From: Clostridiales bacterium
GTDB lineage: Bacteria; Bacillota; Clostridia; Saccharofermentanales; Saccharofermentanaceae
Assembly: GCA_017617525.1 (NCBI GenBank)
Contig: JAFZWA010000028.1
Location: forward strand, 1 to 64,000
DNA: 64,000 bases
Direction: 5' to 3'
Each line of letters begins with the position of its first letter. The stretch's first letter is position 1. The notes beneath the pieces are model-generated. The model was not told the origin of the DNA. It saw only the letters and a list, made by a program, of their open reading frames with translations, and searched no databases. This document shows positions 28,900 to 37,019 of the stretch, one piece after another. Both the position numbers and the translations under genes were made by a program.

Positions 28900-29496
28900 A
28901 TGTCTTCTTATAGCACGAATGTAAAAGAGGCCCCTTCGGCCTCTGTAAGATACTCCAAAAGCGAATACGGATTCTATATCGCCTGTGATGACCGTTCGAT
29001 CTTAAAATGCGTCAATTCCATGCTCCTCGACAGCGGCATGGTAGGCCTAAGCGATACGGAAGGGAAGATCCACTATCTGATCGACGGAAGACGCGGCGGA
29101 AACTACGTTTTAGGCCGTGTGAAAGAAAAAGTCCTTCCGCTTCGGGAACCGTCTCCGTCGGAATCCGGCTATGAGGACGCGATCGTATATCGGGCGATTG
29201 ATTCCGTACTGGAAAGATACGGGTTTATCCAGACTTTGACGGGAACGAGAATACTTCGCTTTTTGCTGTTTACGCTTTATCGAGAGCCGAAGCTTCAAAA
29301 GTCTGCGGCAAAATGCCTGTATCCGCTCGCAAAGCCAGAATTTCAGATGTCATCTGCCCAGGTGGAAAGAAATCTCCGCTACGCGATAAGGAAGAGTCCG
29401 AAACTGAAGGATGAAACAAGACTGATCCTTATCCTTCGAAAACTTCTCGATAAGACGATGGAAGAAGTGCTGGAACGCTACGGTCGGGCTTATTAA
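28900..29496 (+). CDS. Protein with Spo0A-like C-terminal DNA-binding domain
   Basis: 198 residues, with ACGGGAGG upstream. The C-terminal ~100 residues resemble the sigma-A-contacting effector domain of Spo0A: the block CLYPLAKPEFQMSSAQVERNLRYAIRKS lines up with [25 protein letters not shown] of Bacillus. Residues 1-90 (YGFYIACDDRSILKCVNSMLLDSGM...LIDGRRGGNYVLGRV) could be a degraded receiver, but no phospho-accepting Asp with its usual surroundings is seen. It is thus a stand-alone Spo0A-C-like regulator, not Spo0A. Its target is unknown. Confidence 0.75.
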   Translation: MSSYSTNVKEAPSASVRYSKSEYGFYIACDDRSILKCVNSMLLDSGMVGLSDTEGKIHYLIDGRRGGNYVLGRVKEKVLPLREPSPSESGYEDAIVYRAIDSVLERYGFIQTLTGTRILRFLLFTLYREPKLQKSAAKCLYPLAKPEFQMSSAQVERNLRYAIRKSPKLKDETRLILILRKLLDKTMEEVLERYGRAY

Positions 29497-29503
29497 GACA
29501 AAA

Positions 29504-29536
29504 AAGAACCGTCTCGGATGAGACGGTTCTTGAAAA
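29504..29536. terminator. Bidirectional terminator between Spo0A-C-like gene and HU
   Basis: AAGAACCGTCTC (29504-29515) and GAGACGGTTCTT (29520-29531) pair perfectly around GGAT. A-rich and T-rich flanks on both sides serve the two converging genes. Confidence 0.85.
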
Positions 29537-29553
29537 GTCTACTTAAGCAAAAA

Positions 29554-29838
29554 TTACTTCTTGTTGACCTTGTCCTTCAGACCCTTACCAGCCTTGAAAA
29601 CAGGAGCCTTGGAAGCAGGAATGTTGATAACTTCCTTTGTGCTCGGGTTTCTGCCCTTGCGAGCAGCGCGCTTCTTTGTCTCGAATGTACCGAAACCAAC
29701 GAGAACAACCTTCTCCGGCTTCTTAGCAGCGAGAGCGTCGCCGATAGCATCGAGAGTAGCGTTGATAGCTGCCTCAGCCTGCTTCTTTGTCATGTTTGTC
29801 TTCTTTGCAACTGCATCAATAAGTTCTGATTTATTCAT
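29554..29838 (-). CDS. hup: DNA-binding protein HU
   Basis: 94 residues from the ATG at 29838, 8 bases from GGAGG; the neighbouring ATG at 29844 is too close to the site. The HU/IHF pattern is complete: MNKSELIDAVAKKTNMTKKQAEAAI, the VGFGTFETKKRAARKGRNP arm with the conserved Pro, and the basic C-terminus. HU bends DNA and compacts the nucleoid as a dimer. A consensus promoter is visible upstream, consistent with strong expression. Confidence 0.97.
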   Translation of the reverse strand: MNKSELIDAVAKKTNMTKKQAEAAINATLDAIGDALAAKKPEKVVLVGFGTFETKKRAARKGRNPSTKEVINIPASKAPVFKAGKGLKDKVNKK

Positions 29839-29873
29839 TTTCATTGCCTCCTTCAGGGCTTTATTTCAAAGTT

Positions 29874-29902
29874 ATTATGTACGTCAAATCGCCTATTGTC
29901 AA
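29874..29902 (-). promoter_or_regulatory. Promoter of HU
   Basis: On the minus strand TTGACA (29902-29897), a 17-base spacer and CATAAT (29879-29874) fit the vegetative consensus with one mismatch. A second TTGACA lies ~58 bases further upstream and may belong to another promoter. Confidence 0.8.
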
Positions 29903-29978
29903 GGGTTTTTTCGCTTTTTCGTCAAAAAACGAAAAGAAGCATATTATTTTATTTTGTCAAGATGCTTTTCTAATTTGA

Positions 29979-31316
29979 TTAAATATCCATTTCTTCAAAA
30001 GCAGACAATCCTTTTGTAGGAATAGCACGGTTGTCGCCATGCTTTACGAAGTACATCGTGCAAAAACTCAAAAACGCAAAAAGCGCCGCGTAGGGAAACA
30101 GGATCTTGTAGCTCACATGCTTAAGTAAAGCGCCCGCAAGCACTGGTGTTACTACCTGAGCGCTCATTGATGCGGTGTAATAGTAGCCGGTGAACTTGCC
30201 CGTATCTGCTCCACTACACATCTCGACGCACATAGGAAGCGAATTGACGTTGATCAAGGCCCACGCCGCGCCGACGATGAAAAAGTCGATGTACATCGTG
30301 AAAAGCGCGCTGTCATGGCCGCTTGTGGTGATAAAGTAAGCGAAAACGAAGCACAGACCGAAGGAGAAGGTGCCGATCTGAATGGTCTTCTTTCTGCCGA
30401 TCTTCGATGCCAGGATACCGGCGGGGATAAAGCAGATGATCGCGCCGACGTTTGTGACCAGGAAACACGTGGAAGCAAAGCCGAGGTTTTTGTTCATGAG
30501 CGTGGAACAGTACGTGGTAAACCATGTGGTCAGAGCGTTATAAGCGAAATACCAGAGCGCCACGGACGCAAGGAGGAAAAGCATGGAGCGAAGAACGGGG
30601 CGGGGAAGCTTACTGTGGTTTCCCTCGGTCTTTTCGGTCAGATCCCATTCGGGATGCTCCTTTTCGATCAATTCATTCTCCTTGGACCATTTCGGTTCTC
30701 TTACTGTCAGGAACATGATACCGACGGCGATGAACATGAGGGCGGAGATGAAAACGAAGAGCGGCTGGTAATTGACGTGGTCCAGTGCTTTTGTCTTGGA
30801 TTCCGGATACATGAGCGCCGAGAAGATCAAGTAGATGATCCCGCCGAGCGCGCCCATCAGGTTGATGATCGCGTTACCGCGGGAGCGCAGAGGCTTCGGC
30901 GTGATGTCCGGCATCAGGGCGACGGAAGGTGAGCGGAATACGGACATGGCGATCAGAAGAAGCGCCAGTGTGATGGTAAACGAGATGAACTTGAACTGCG
31001 ACGGTGAAGACGCGTAGCTGTTATCGAAGAAAGGAAGAAGGTTTGTAAGGATCACGGCGATGCCCGTTCCGAAAAGGATATAGGGCATTCTTTTTCCGAT
31101 CCCGGTATTCGTCTTATCGGAAAGCTTGCCGAATAAAGGCAGAAGGAAAAGCGCCAGGATGTTGTCGGAGGCCATGATCGCGCCGGTCACGCTCTCACTT
31201 AAGTGAAAGGTGTTACCGAGGATCAGGGGCAGCACGTTATCGTACATCTGCCAGAAGGCCGTGATGGCGAGAAAGGCAAGTCCGGAGAGGAGCGTGCGTT
31301 TGTAGTTCAGTTTCAT
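29979..31316 (-). CDS. MFS transporter (GPH/SLC45-like sugar carrier)
   Basis: 445 residues with CAGGAGG upstream. Twelve hydrophobic segments are present. The N-terminal half has FWQMYDNVLPLILGNTF and the GKLSDKTNTGIGKRMPYILFGT loop after helix 2, which with the DNILALFLLPLFGKLSD block resembles the glycoside/sucrose-type carriers (GPH and SLC45). The likely substrate is a disaccharide or related glycoside taken up with cations. It converges with HU. Nearby GH32 and epimerase genes fit sugar use but are not in the same operon. Confidence 0.82.
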   Translation of the reverse strand: MKLNYKRTLLSGLAFLAITAFWQMYDNVLPLILGNTFHLSESVTGAIMASDNILALFLLPLFGKLSDKTNTGIGKRMPYILFGTGIAVILTNLLPFFDNSYASSPSQFKFISFTITLALLLIAMSVFRSPSVALMPDITPKPLRSRGNAIINLMGALGGIIYLIFSALMYPESKTKALDHVNYQPLFVFISALMFIAVGIMFLTVREPKWSKENELIEKEHPEWDLTEKTEGNHSKLPRPVLRSMLFLLASVALWYFAYNALTTWFTTYCSTLMNKNLGFASTCFLVTNVGAIICFIPAGILASKIGRKKTIQIGTFSFGLCFVFAYFITTSGHDSALFTMYIDFFIVGAAWALINVNSLPMCVEMCSGADTGKFTGYYYTASMSAQVVTPVLAGALLKHVSYKILFPYAALFAFLSFCTMYFVKHGDNRAIPTKGLSAFEEMDI

Positions 31317-31388
31317 GCGGGCCTCCTGTTTATGTCTTATGTAATCACTATAACATGAAACTTTCTGTCAAAAAATCAAAATTGAAAT

Positions 31389-31408
31389 CTTACCGAAGTC
31401 ATGGTAAG
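31389..31408 (+). promoter_or_regulatory. CTTACC-N8-GGTAAG inverted repeat, possible operator
   Basis: The arms at 31389-31394 and 31403-31408 are exact complements and lie between the divergent starts of the MFS and DUF1858 genes. The position suits control of either gene. Confidence 0.4.
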
Positions 31409-31454
31409 GTACTTATTGTATGAATTTGAAATAAAACCACCGGAGGAAAAAGAT

Positions 31455-31652
31455 ATGGCTATTACTAAAGATATGATCATCGCAGAAGTTCTCAATGAGC
31501 ATCAGGAGCTCGTTCCTGTATTCATGAACAGTGGTCTGCACTGCCTGGGCTGTGCTATGGCTCACGGTGAGTCCATCGAAGAGGCTTGCGCCGTACACGG
31601 TCTGGATTGTGACGCGCTGGTTTCCGCTCTGAATGTGGCTCTTGGCGAGTAA
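31455..31652 (+). CDS. DUF1858 small redox-disulfide protein
   Basis: 65 residues from the ATG at 31455 with CCGGAGG upstream. The pattern AITKDMIIAEVLNEHQELVPVFMNSGLHCLGCAMAHGESIEEACAVHGLD matches DUF1858, with the CLGC-type pair that gives the family its 'redox disulfide' name. Members accompany hybrid cluster protein in many anaerobes. A terminator follows. No partner is nearby. Confidence 0.88.
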   Translation: MAITKDMIIAEVLNEHQELVPVFMNSGLHCLGCAMAHGESIEEACAVHGLDCDALVSALNVALGE

Positions 31653-31688
31653 GACTGATCAGTTAACTGATTTTAGATCCAAGTAAAA

Positions 31689-31720
31689 AGAACTGCTCTT
31701 TGGGAGCAGTTCTTTTTTAT
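31689..31720. terminator. Bidirectional terminator between DUF1858 gene and histidine kinase
   Basis: AGAACTGCTC (31689-31698) and GAGCAGTTCT (31704-31713) pair perfectly, with A- and T-runs outside on both strands. Confidence 0.85.
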
Positions 31721-33900
31721 TCTTCATCTTCGGGTTCTTCCTCGAAACTGTACTTCGAGGCTTTGAATACGATGTGGAATTCGGATCCGACACCTTCTTC
31801 GCTCTCTACCCAGATCTTGCCGCCGTGCTTATCGACGACGCTCTTAACGATAGAGAGACCTAAGCCCGAACCGGTCTTGTTGATGCCCGAGTTCTCGGCT
31901 CTGTAGAATCGGTCGAAGACATACGGGACTTCGTTTTCGGGGATACCGACGCCGTTGTCCTTGATGATGACTTCGACCGCGTTTCCGCCGAGCATGGCCG
32001 GATCTTTATAACGGTGACAGGTGATGTCGATCTTTCCGTCATCGTGCGTGTACTTCATGGCGTTGACGATGATGTTCTCGAATACTCGAAGTAGCTTCTT
32101 CGGATCACCGTCGATCAGAAGGTCGTCATCTTCCGGCGCGTGGAAGGAAATGACCTTTTCGGAGCCTTCGCACTCCGCGTGATACAGCTGGTAAAGATCA
32201 CCGACCATTTCCTTGATGCTGATCGGCATCAGCTCGATGGTATCGTTTTCGGATTCCATACGAGTCAGCTGTACAAGGTCGGAAATGAGCTGTTCCATCT
32301 GTACGCTTCTGGTATGCATGTTCGAAAGATACTGCAGTTCCTGTTCTCTCGGAAGAGGTTCCTTGGCGTTCATCATGAGCTCGACATATCCGCGGATCGC
32401 CGTGATCGGTGTTCTTAAGTCGTGCGAGACGTTGGACATCATCTTCTTTCTGGCTTCTTCGTTTTCCAGAAGTTTCTGGTGGTTAGAAAGAAGATCCTGA
32501 TTGACACGGGTGATGTACTTCGTCTTTTCCTCAACTGCGCTCGCAAGATTGCGGTTATTATCCTGAAGCTTCTGATATGTCTTTACATAGTCCATAACGA
32601 AGTAAAGCGTGAATCCTACGGCGATGAAGAGCAGAAGGAACGCGTGCAGCGTGATATATACGAAATACTGCCTTCTGCAGAAGTAGGAAACGTGCATGCT
32701 GCAGCATATGATCATGGAGCCGGTATAGAGGAACTTGCCGTGTTCAAAGCGTTTGATCATGTAGAATACTCTGAAAGTACAGTACAGATTCGTGATCAGC
32801 ACAAGAACCATCAGCGCGACAACGGAAGACTTCAGGTAAAGAAAACTCGGGAATCCCCAGAAAACTACAAGATAACATGCAGTCAGCATGGAGAAAAACG
32901 CGAGGTCGACAAAATGCAGCTTGTCGAAAAGCTTGCTGTGACCTTTCGGATAGAGGGATCTGAAGAACATGAACATCCAGAAGTTGGATACGATCATGAG
33001 CGTGATCTTGGCAAGCATATTCCAGTTTTCCGGAAGGATCGTGACCATGGGAGAGAAGATCTCGTAGAGGATCTCACCCAGGAACATCAGAAGGAAATAA
33101 TAGAACTTTGCCCTGTTCGCGAATGTTTTGGATACATAATGACCGCCTATGGCAAAGAAGATCCAGAAAGCGATAAGCACAGTCAGGTACATACGTACGG
33201 AATACTCGATCGTGCCGATCGTGGCGGTGGAAGCGATCGCGGGGCTGCAGAGGATACCTCCGTATGGAGAGGAGTAATTCGCGCAGTCGATAACGATCTC
33301 GACTTTTCCGTCTTCCGGCTCCAGCTGGATATCCGTACAAACCTGCGCAGGTTCGTAATAATCTTTATTTTTGGTGACGTTACCGTAGTGACGTACGGCT
33401 TTTCCGTTGACCCAGATCGTTGCGGACTGAGCGATCTCCGGGATGTTCAGTGTGATAAAGTCGACCGTCGGGTTTAATACAAGCTCGATACGATAGGTGC
33501 CGACACCGAAATTGCCCATCTCCTCCACTTCCTGCCCGAAAGAATAAAGCTCGGCGTTATCTCCCAGATCGGACCAGCCGTTTGAGGAGATCGTTACTCC
33601 TTTGTAGTATGGGTAACGGACCGTGGAGCTTTCAAGTCGGCTGACACGGATCATTTCCGGAGTCAGGAGCTGATCAGGATAGAATTCCCATCCCTTTGCG
33701 AGGGTTACCGGCCTGCCCTGGTTCTCACCCCAGTATGTCAGGTTAACCTGCCCGTAAATGGTATAGGAAAAATCGCTGCCTCGTCTTTGGTTGATCAAAA
33801 GAAAAGCCAAAGACGAAACTGCGACCGATAGCAGTAGAATAAACGCGAAAACGCCGACAGATAAGCGGCGTTTTTCGGCAGTTTTAGATTCCGATGACAT
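31717..33900 (-). CDS. Sensor histidine kinase with 7TMR-DISM-type sensor region
   Basis: 727 residues. One N-terminal membrane helix (about 14-36), a ~190-residue extracellular beta-rich domain (TYWGENQGRPVTLAKGWEFYP...YRIELVL...ATIWVNGKAVRHYGN) resembling the DISM/jelly-roll carbohydrate-like domains, seven further helices (about 235-440), a coiled segment, then HisKA with SNVSHDLRTPITAIRGY (phosphorylated His) and an ATPase domain with the N, G1 (DNGVGIPE) and G2 (GSGLGLSIV) boxes. It senses an external, probably carbohydrate-like, ligand and phosphorylates the adjacent regulator. It lies 26 bases after the regulator on the same strand. Confidence 0.9.
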   Translation of the reverse strand: MSSESKTAEKRRLSVGVFAFILLLSVAVSSLAFLLINQRRGSDFSYTIYGQVNLTYWGENQGRPVTLAKGWEFYPDQLLTPEMIRVSRLESSTVRYPYYKGVTISSNGWSDLGDNAELYSFGQEVEEMGNFGVGTYRIELVLNPTVDFITLNIPEIAQSATIWVNGKAVRHYGNVTKNKDYYEPAQVCTDIQLEPEDGKVEIVIDCANYSSPYGGILCSPAIASTATIGTIEYSVRMYLTVLIAFWIFFAIGGHYVSKTFANRAKFYYFLLMFLGEILYEIFSPMVTILPENWNMLAKITLMIVSNFWMFMFFRSLYPKGHSKLFDKLHFVDLAFFSMLTACYLVVFWGFPSFLYLKSSVVALMVLVLITNLYCTFRVFYMIKRFEHGKFLYTGSMIICCSMHVSYFCRRQYFVYITLHAFLLLFIAVGFTLYFVMDYVKTYQKLQDNNRNLASAVEEKTKYITRVNQDLLSNHQKLLENEEARKKMMSNVSHDLRTPITAIRGYVELMMNAKEPLPREQELQYLSNMHTRSVQMEQLISDLVQLTRMESENDTIELMPISIKEMVGDLYQLYHAECEGSEKVISFHAPEDDDLLIDGDPKKLLRVFENIIVNAMKYTHDDGKIDITCHRYKDPAMLGGNAVEVIIKDNGVGIPENEVPYVFDRFYRAENSGINKTGSGLGLSIVKSVVDKHGGKIWVESEEGVGSEFHIVFKASKYSFEEEPEDEE

Positions 33901-33926
33901 AACGAACTACGCTTCCCGAAGTAGGA

Positions 33927-34634
33927 TTACTCGGCGCGCATGGTGTTGCGGATCGGCGGGTATGTGAAGGAATAACCGGAGCCCCATTCTGTCTTAACGA
34001 ACTGAACGGTCGGATCCGCTTTTTCCATCTTCTTGCGCAGGTAAGAAATGTTTACCATGACGAGGTGGTTGTCGCAAAGACCGTCATCACCCCAAACGTG
34101 GGAGTATATGCGAGCGAACGGAACGATAACGTTCGGTGTCTCAGCCAGGAGGCGGAGGATATCGAACTCACGATTCGTCAGGTGTACGGGAACATCGTTG
34201 AGTGTGACCTCACGAGTCTTGACATTCATGGTCAGCGGCGGGAATTCCATAAGGAATCCGTCACGAGTCATGTTTCTTCTGATGTGAGCAGAGATACGAG
34301 CGGAAAGCTCCGGAAGATTATACGGCTTTGTCATATAGTCGTCGCCGCCGGCCTTAAAGCCTGTGATCTTATCTTCCAGCTGATCCTTAGCGGAGAGGAA
34401 GATGATCGGAGCGTTTGTGTATACGTGAATCTTGGAAGGAAGATCATATGCGTTTCCGTCCGGGAGCATAATGTCCAGAACGATACAGTCATAAGAGTTT
34501 GTTTCCACCTTCTGAAGCGTCTGAGCAATGTTTGTCGCGACGCTTACGTCGTAGCCTTCATTCGTCAGAAAAGAACGGTTGATCTCCAAAATGTCGGTAT
34601 CGTCGTCAACCAATAAAATGCGATGTTTTGCCAT
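33927..34634 (-). CDS. OmpR/PhoB-family response regulator
   Basis: 235 residues from the ATG at 34634; the frame continues upstream through intergenic sequence without a start. The receiver has the acidic triad in LLVDDDTD and the phospho-Asp in CIVLDIMLPDG, plus the conserved Lys in MTKPYN. The C-terminal winged helix reads HLTNREFDILRLLAE and VNISYLRKKMEK with the GSGYSF wing. It is paired with the histidine kinase downstream. Regulated genes are unknown. Confidence 0.93.
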   Translation of the reverse strand: MAKHRILLVDDDTDILEINRSFLTNEGYDVSVATNIAQTLQKVETNSYDCIVLDIMLPDGNAYDLPSKIHVYTNAPIIFLSAKDQLEDKITGFKAGGDDYMTKPYNLPELSARISAHIRRNMTRDGFLMEFPPLTMNVKTREVTLNDVPVHLTNREFDILRLLAETPNVIVPFARIYSHVWGDDGLCDNHLVMVNISYLRKKMEKADPTVQFVKTEWGSGYSFTYPPIRNTMRAE

Positions 34635-34856
34635 ACTTACACCATCCTTTTGAAATACATGTTTCCAGTTTTGCTGAATCCCCAAATTTACAATTACAAA
34701 AAAACTTGTGTTCTTCGACATTATACATTTTTCGTATCCAAAATGAAAGCAATATTTAGAATTAATAATGACCAAATTGTAAATCTGTAGAAAAACGGAC
34801 TTTGGTGTGATAGAATAAAAACAAACAAATGTTTTGCGAAAGGAAAAACGGTACTG

Positions 34857-36098
34857 ATGGAGTCGCGAGATATCCTGCATGTGGATCAAAACTGCTTTTT
34901 CGCCTCGGTCGAGATGAAAAGTCATCCCGAGTGGCGGAAGGTTCCGATGGCTGTCGGCGGAGACAGCAAGCAGCGCCATGGCATCATCCTCGCGAAGAAT
35001 CCGCTGGCGCAGGCATGTGGCGTAAAGACGGCGGAGGCGATCTGGCAGGCGAAGCAGAAGTGCCCGGACCTTCTGGTCGTGCCGGCGCATTTCGATCAGT
35101 ATGTCTACTATTCCGAACGTATCCGCGAGATGTTTTTGCAGTATACGGATAAAGTTGAACCTTTCGGACTGGATGAGTGCTGGCTCGACATAACGGGATC
35201 TTCTCTGGGAACTCCCGAACAGATCGCTAATGAGATCCGCACTCGTGTGAAGAAAGAACTCGGACTCAGTTGTTCGGTGGGAGTCAGCTTCAATAAGTCT
35301 TTTGCCAAGCTCGGATCGGATTACAAAAAGCCCGACGCGACGACGGTGATCACAAGAGAAAACTTTAAGAAGATCGTCTGGCCGCTTCCGGTAAGTGACC
35401 TGCTTTATGTCGGACGCGCGACGAGTTCCGCCTTTACGAAGATGAACGTTAAAACCATAGGAGACTTGGCGGCTCTAAATCCCGACTTTGTCGTTTCCGT
35501 ACTCGGAAAGAACGGGTATGCCCTCTGGCAGAGCGCGAACGGTCTGGAAAACGATCCGGTCTCGCCGGCGTCCTATGAACGTCCTTTGAAGTCGGTCGGT
35601 AACAGCACGACGACTCCGAGAGATATGGAAAACAGAAGTGATGTCTGGAAAGTAGTATGTACGCTTTCTGCGCAGGTGGCATCCAGACTCAGAAAGCACC
35701 ATTTCTACGCCGGCACCGTGACGATCTGGGTAAGGGACACGAACCTTCAGTCCTATGAGAAGCAGCGTGCTCTTCCCGCGGAGACAAATGATGAGAAAGA
35801 GATCGCAAAACTCGCGATGGAGCTTTTTGATGAGAGTTATGACTGGCACGCGCCGCTTAGAAGCTTCGGGGTGCGCACGACGCATCTGACGGACGAAGAT
35901 GATTATCATCAGATCACGCTTTTCGAGAATGTCGAAAAGATCCAAAAGGATGATAAGGTCAATCAGGCGCTGGATGGTCTTCGGTCCAGATACGGGTATA
36001 ATATCGTTATGAGAGGAACGCAGCTGGAGGGCTACGGCGATCTGTGCGCCGAAGGAAGAGAAGATGCCCCACACGGCGGTTTCCGGGAGGATCTGTGA
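34857..36098 (+). CDS. Y-family DNA polymerase (DinB/UmuC-type)
   Basis: 413 residues. HVDQNCFFASVEM carries the first catalytic Asp, GLDECWLDITGS the second acidic pair, and SVGVSFNKSFAKLGSDYKKP the thumb-adjacent block. The C-terminal little-finger domain follows. Such polymerases copy damaged DNA without proofreading. It lacks an obvious beta-clamp motif at the end. I see no LexA box upstream. A -10 TAGAAT (with TGTGA before it) lies 45 bases upstream. Its stop overlaps the next start (GTGA), so the radical SAM gene is co-translated. Confidence 0.9.
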   Translation: MESRDILHVDQNCFFASVEMKSHPEWRKVPMAVGGDSKQRHGIILAKNPLAQACGVKTAEAIWQAKQKCPDLLVVPAHFDQYVYYSERIREMFLQYTDKVEPFGLDECWLDITGSSLGTPEQIANEIRTRVKKELGLSCSVGVSFNKSFAKLGSDYKKPDATTVITRENFKKIVWPLPVSDLLYVGRATSSAFTKMNVKTIGDLAALNPDFVVSVLGKNGYALWQSANGLENDPVSPASYERPLKSVGNSTTTPRDMENRSDVWKVVCTLSAQVASRLRKHHFYAGTVTIWVRDTNLQSYEKQRALPAETNDEKEIAKLAMELFDESYDWHAPLRSFGVRTTHLTDEDDYHQITLFENVEKIQKDDKVNQALDGLRSRYGYNIVMRGTQLEGYGDLCAEGREDAPHGGFREDL

Positions 36099-37018
36099 GT
36101 TACAAAAGCGCAAATGAGTACTATAGATCACTTTTTGGCCAGAAGGTCTACCGTATCGCGCTCGATGCCGGATGCACCTGCCCGAACAGAGACGGTTCGG
36201 TCGGGTTCGGCGGCTGCATATTCTGCAGCGGATCAGGATCCGGCGAGTTTGCCGCGAGCAGGGAAAAGCCCATCGTCGAGCAGGTCAAAGAAGCAAAAGA
36301 GCGTGTCGCGAATAAAAGTTGTTCGGGAAAGTATATCGCGTATTTTCAGAACTTTACGAATACTTACGGCGACGAAGATGACCTGAAAGCCAAGTATGAA
36401 GCAGCGCTTTCCGATCCGGAGGTAGTCGGGATATCGATCGCGACCAGACCTGACGCCATCAGCGATAAGATGTACGGGATCCTCGAAGAACTTACAAAGA
36501 AGACGATGGTCTGGATCGAGCTCGGACTTCAGACGATCCACGAGAAGACGGCGAAATGGATGAGAAGAGGATACGAGCTTCCTGTATTCGAGGAAGCGGT
36601 AAAACGGCTTTCAGAGATCTCCGACCTGGAAGTGATCGTGCATGTGATCATGGATCTTCCGAAAGAGACGAAAGAGATGATGCTTGAAACGATCGATTAT
36701 TGTTCCCATCTTCCGATCCACGGGATCAAGATCGCCAACCTCAACATCCTTCGCGATACGGATCTCGAAAAAGAATACATGAAGGATCCGTTTTCGCTTA
36801 TGGAGATGGATGAGTATATCAAGTTTTTAGAAGTAGTGGTCGAAAGACTTCGTCCGGACATCGTTATTTACCGATTCACGGGTGACGGCGCGAAAAGAGC
36901 CCTGATCGCGCCTTTGTGGGTCGCGAATAAGCGCGCGGTACGAAATGCGATCACTGCCGCTTTTACCAAGGACAGAGTCGTTCAGGGAAAAGCTTTTCAT
37001 CATGAAAATGCCGGCTGA
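36095..37018 (+). CDS. Radical SAM protein, TIGR01212/YhcC-like
   Basis: 307 residues using the GTG at 36095, which has GGGAGG 5-7 bases before it and overlaps the polymerase stop. The iron-sulfur motif is the spaced form CTCPNRDGSVGFGGCIFCSG. SAM-binding glycines and a TRPDAISDKM block follow, then ELGLQTIHEKTAKWM and the IKIANLNILRDTDLEKEY region typical of YhcC. The reaction is unknown; YhcC-type proteins are widespread in bacteria. The end meets the ABC permease gene with a 1-base gap. Confidence 0.9.
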   Translation: MSYKSANEYYRSLFGQKVYRIALDAGCTCPNRDGSVGFGGCIFCSGSGSGEFAASREKPIVEQVKEAKERVANKSCSGKYIAYFQNFTNTYGDEDDLKAKYEAALSDPEVVGISIATRPDAISDKMYGILEELTKKTMVWIELGLQTIHEKTAKWMRRGYELPVFEEAVKRLSEISDLEVIVHVIMDLPKETKEMMLETIDYCSHLPIHGIKIANLNILRDTDLEKEYMKDPFSLMEMDEYIKFLEVVVERLRPDIVIYRFTGDGAKRALIAPLWVANKRAVRNAITAAFTKDRVVQGKAFHHENAG

Positions 37019-37019
37019 T

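Noticed and set aside
34800-34856. LexA box upstream of the Y-family polymerase
   Set aside because: AAACAAATGTTT is partly symmetric but lacks the GAAC/GTTC core.
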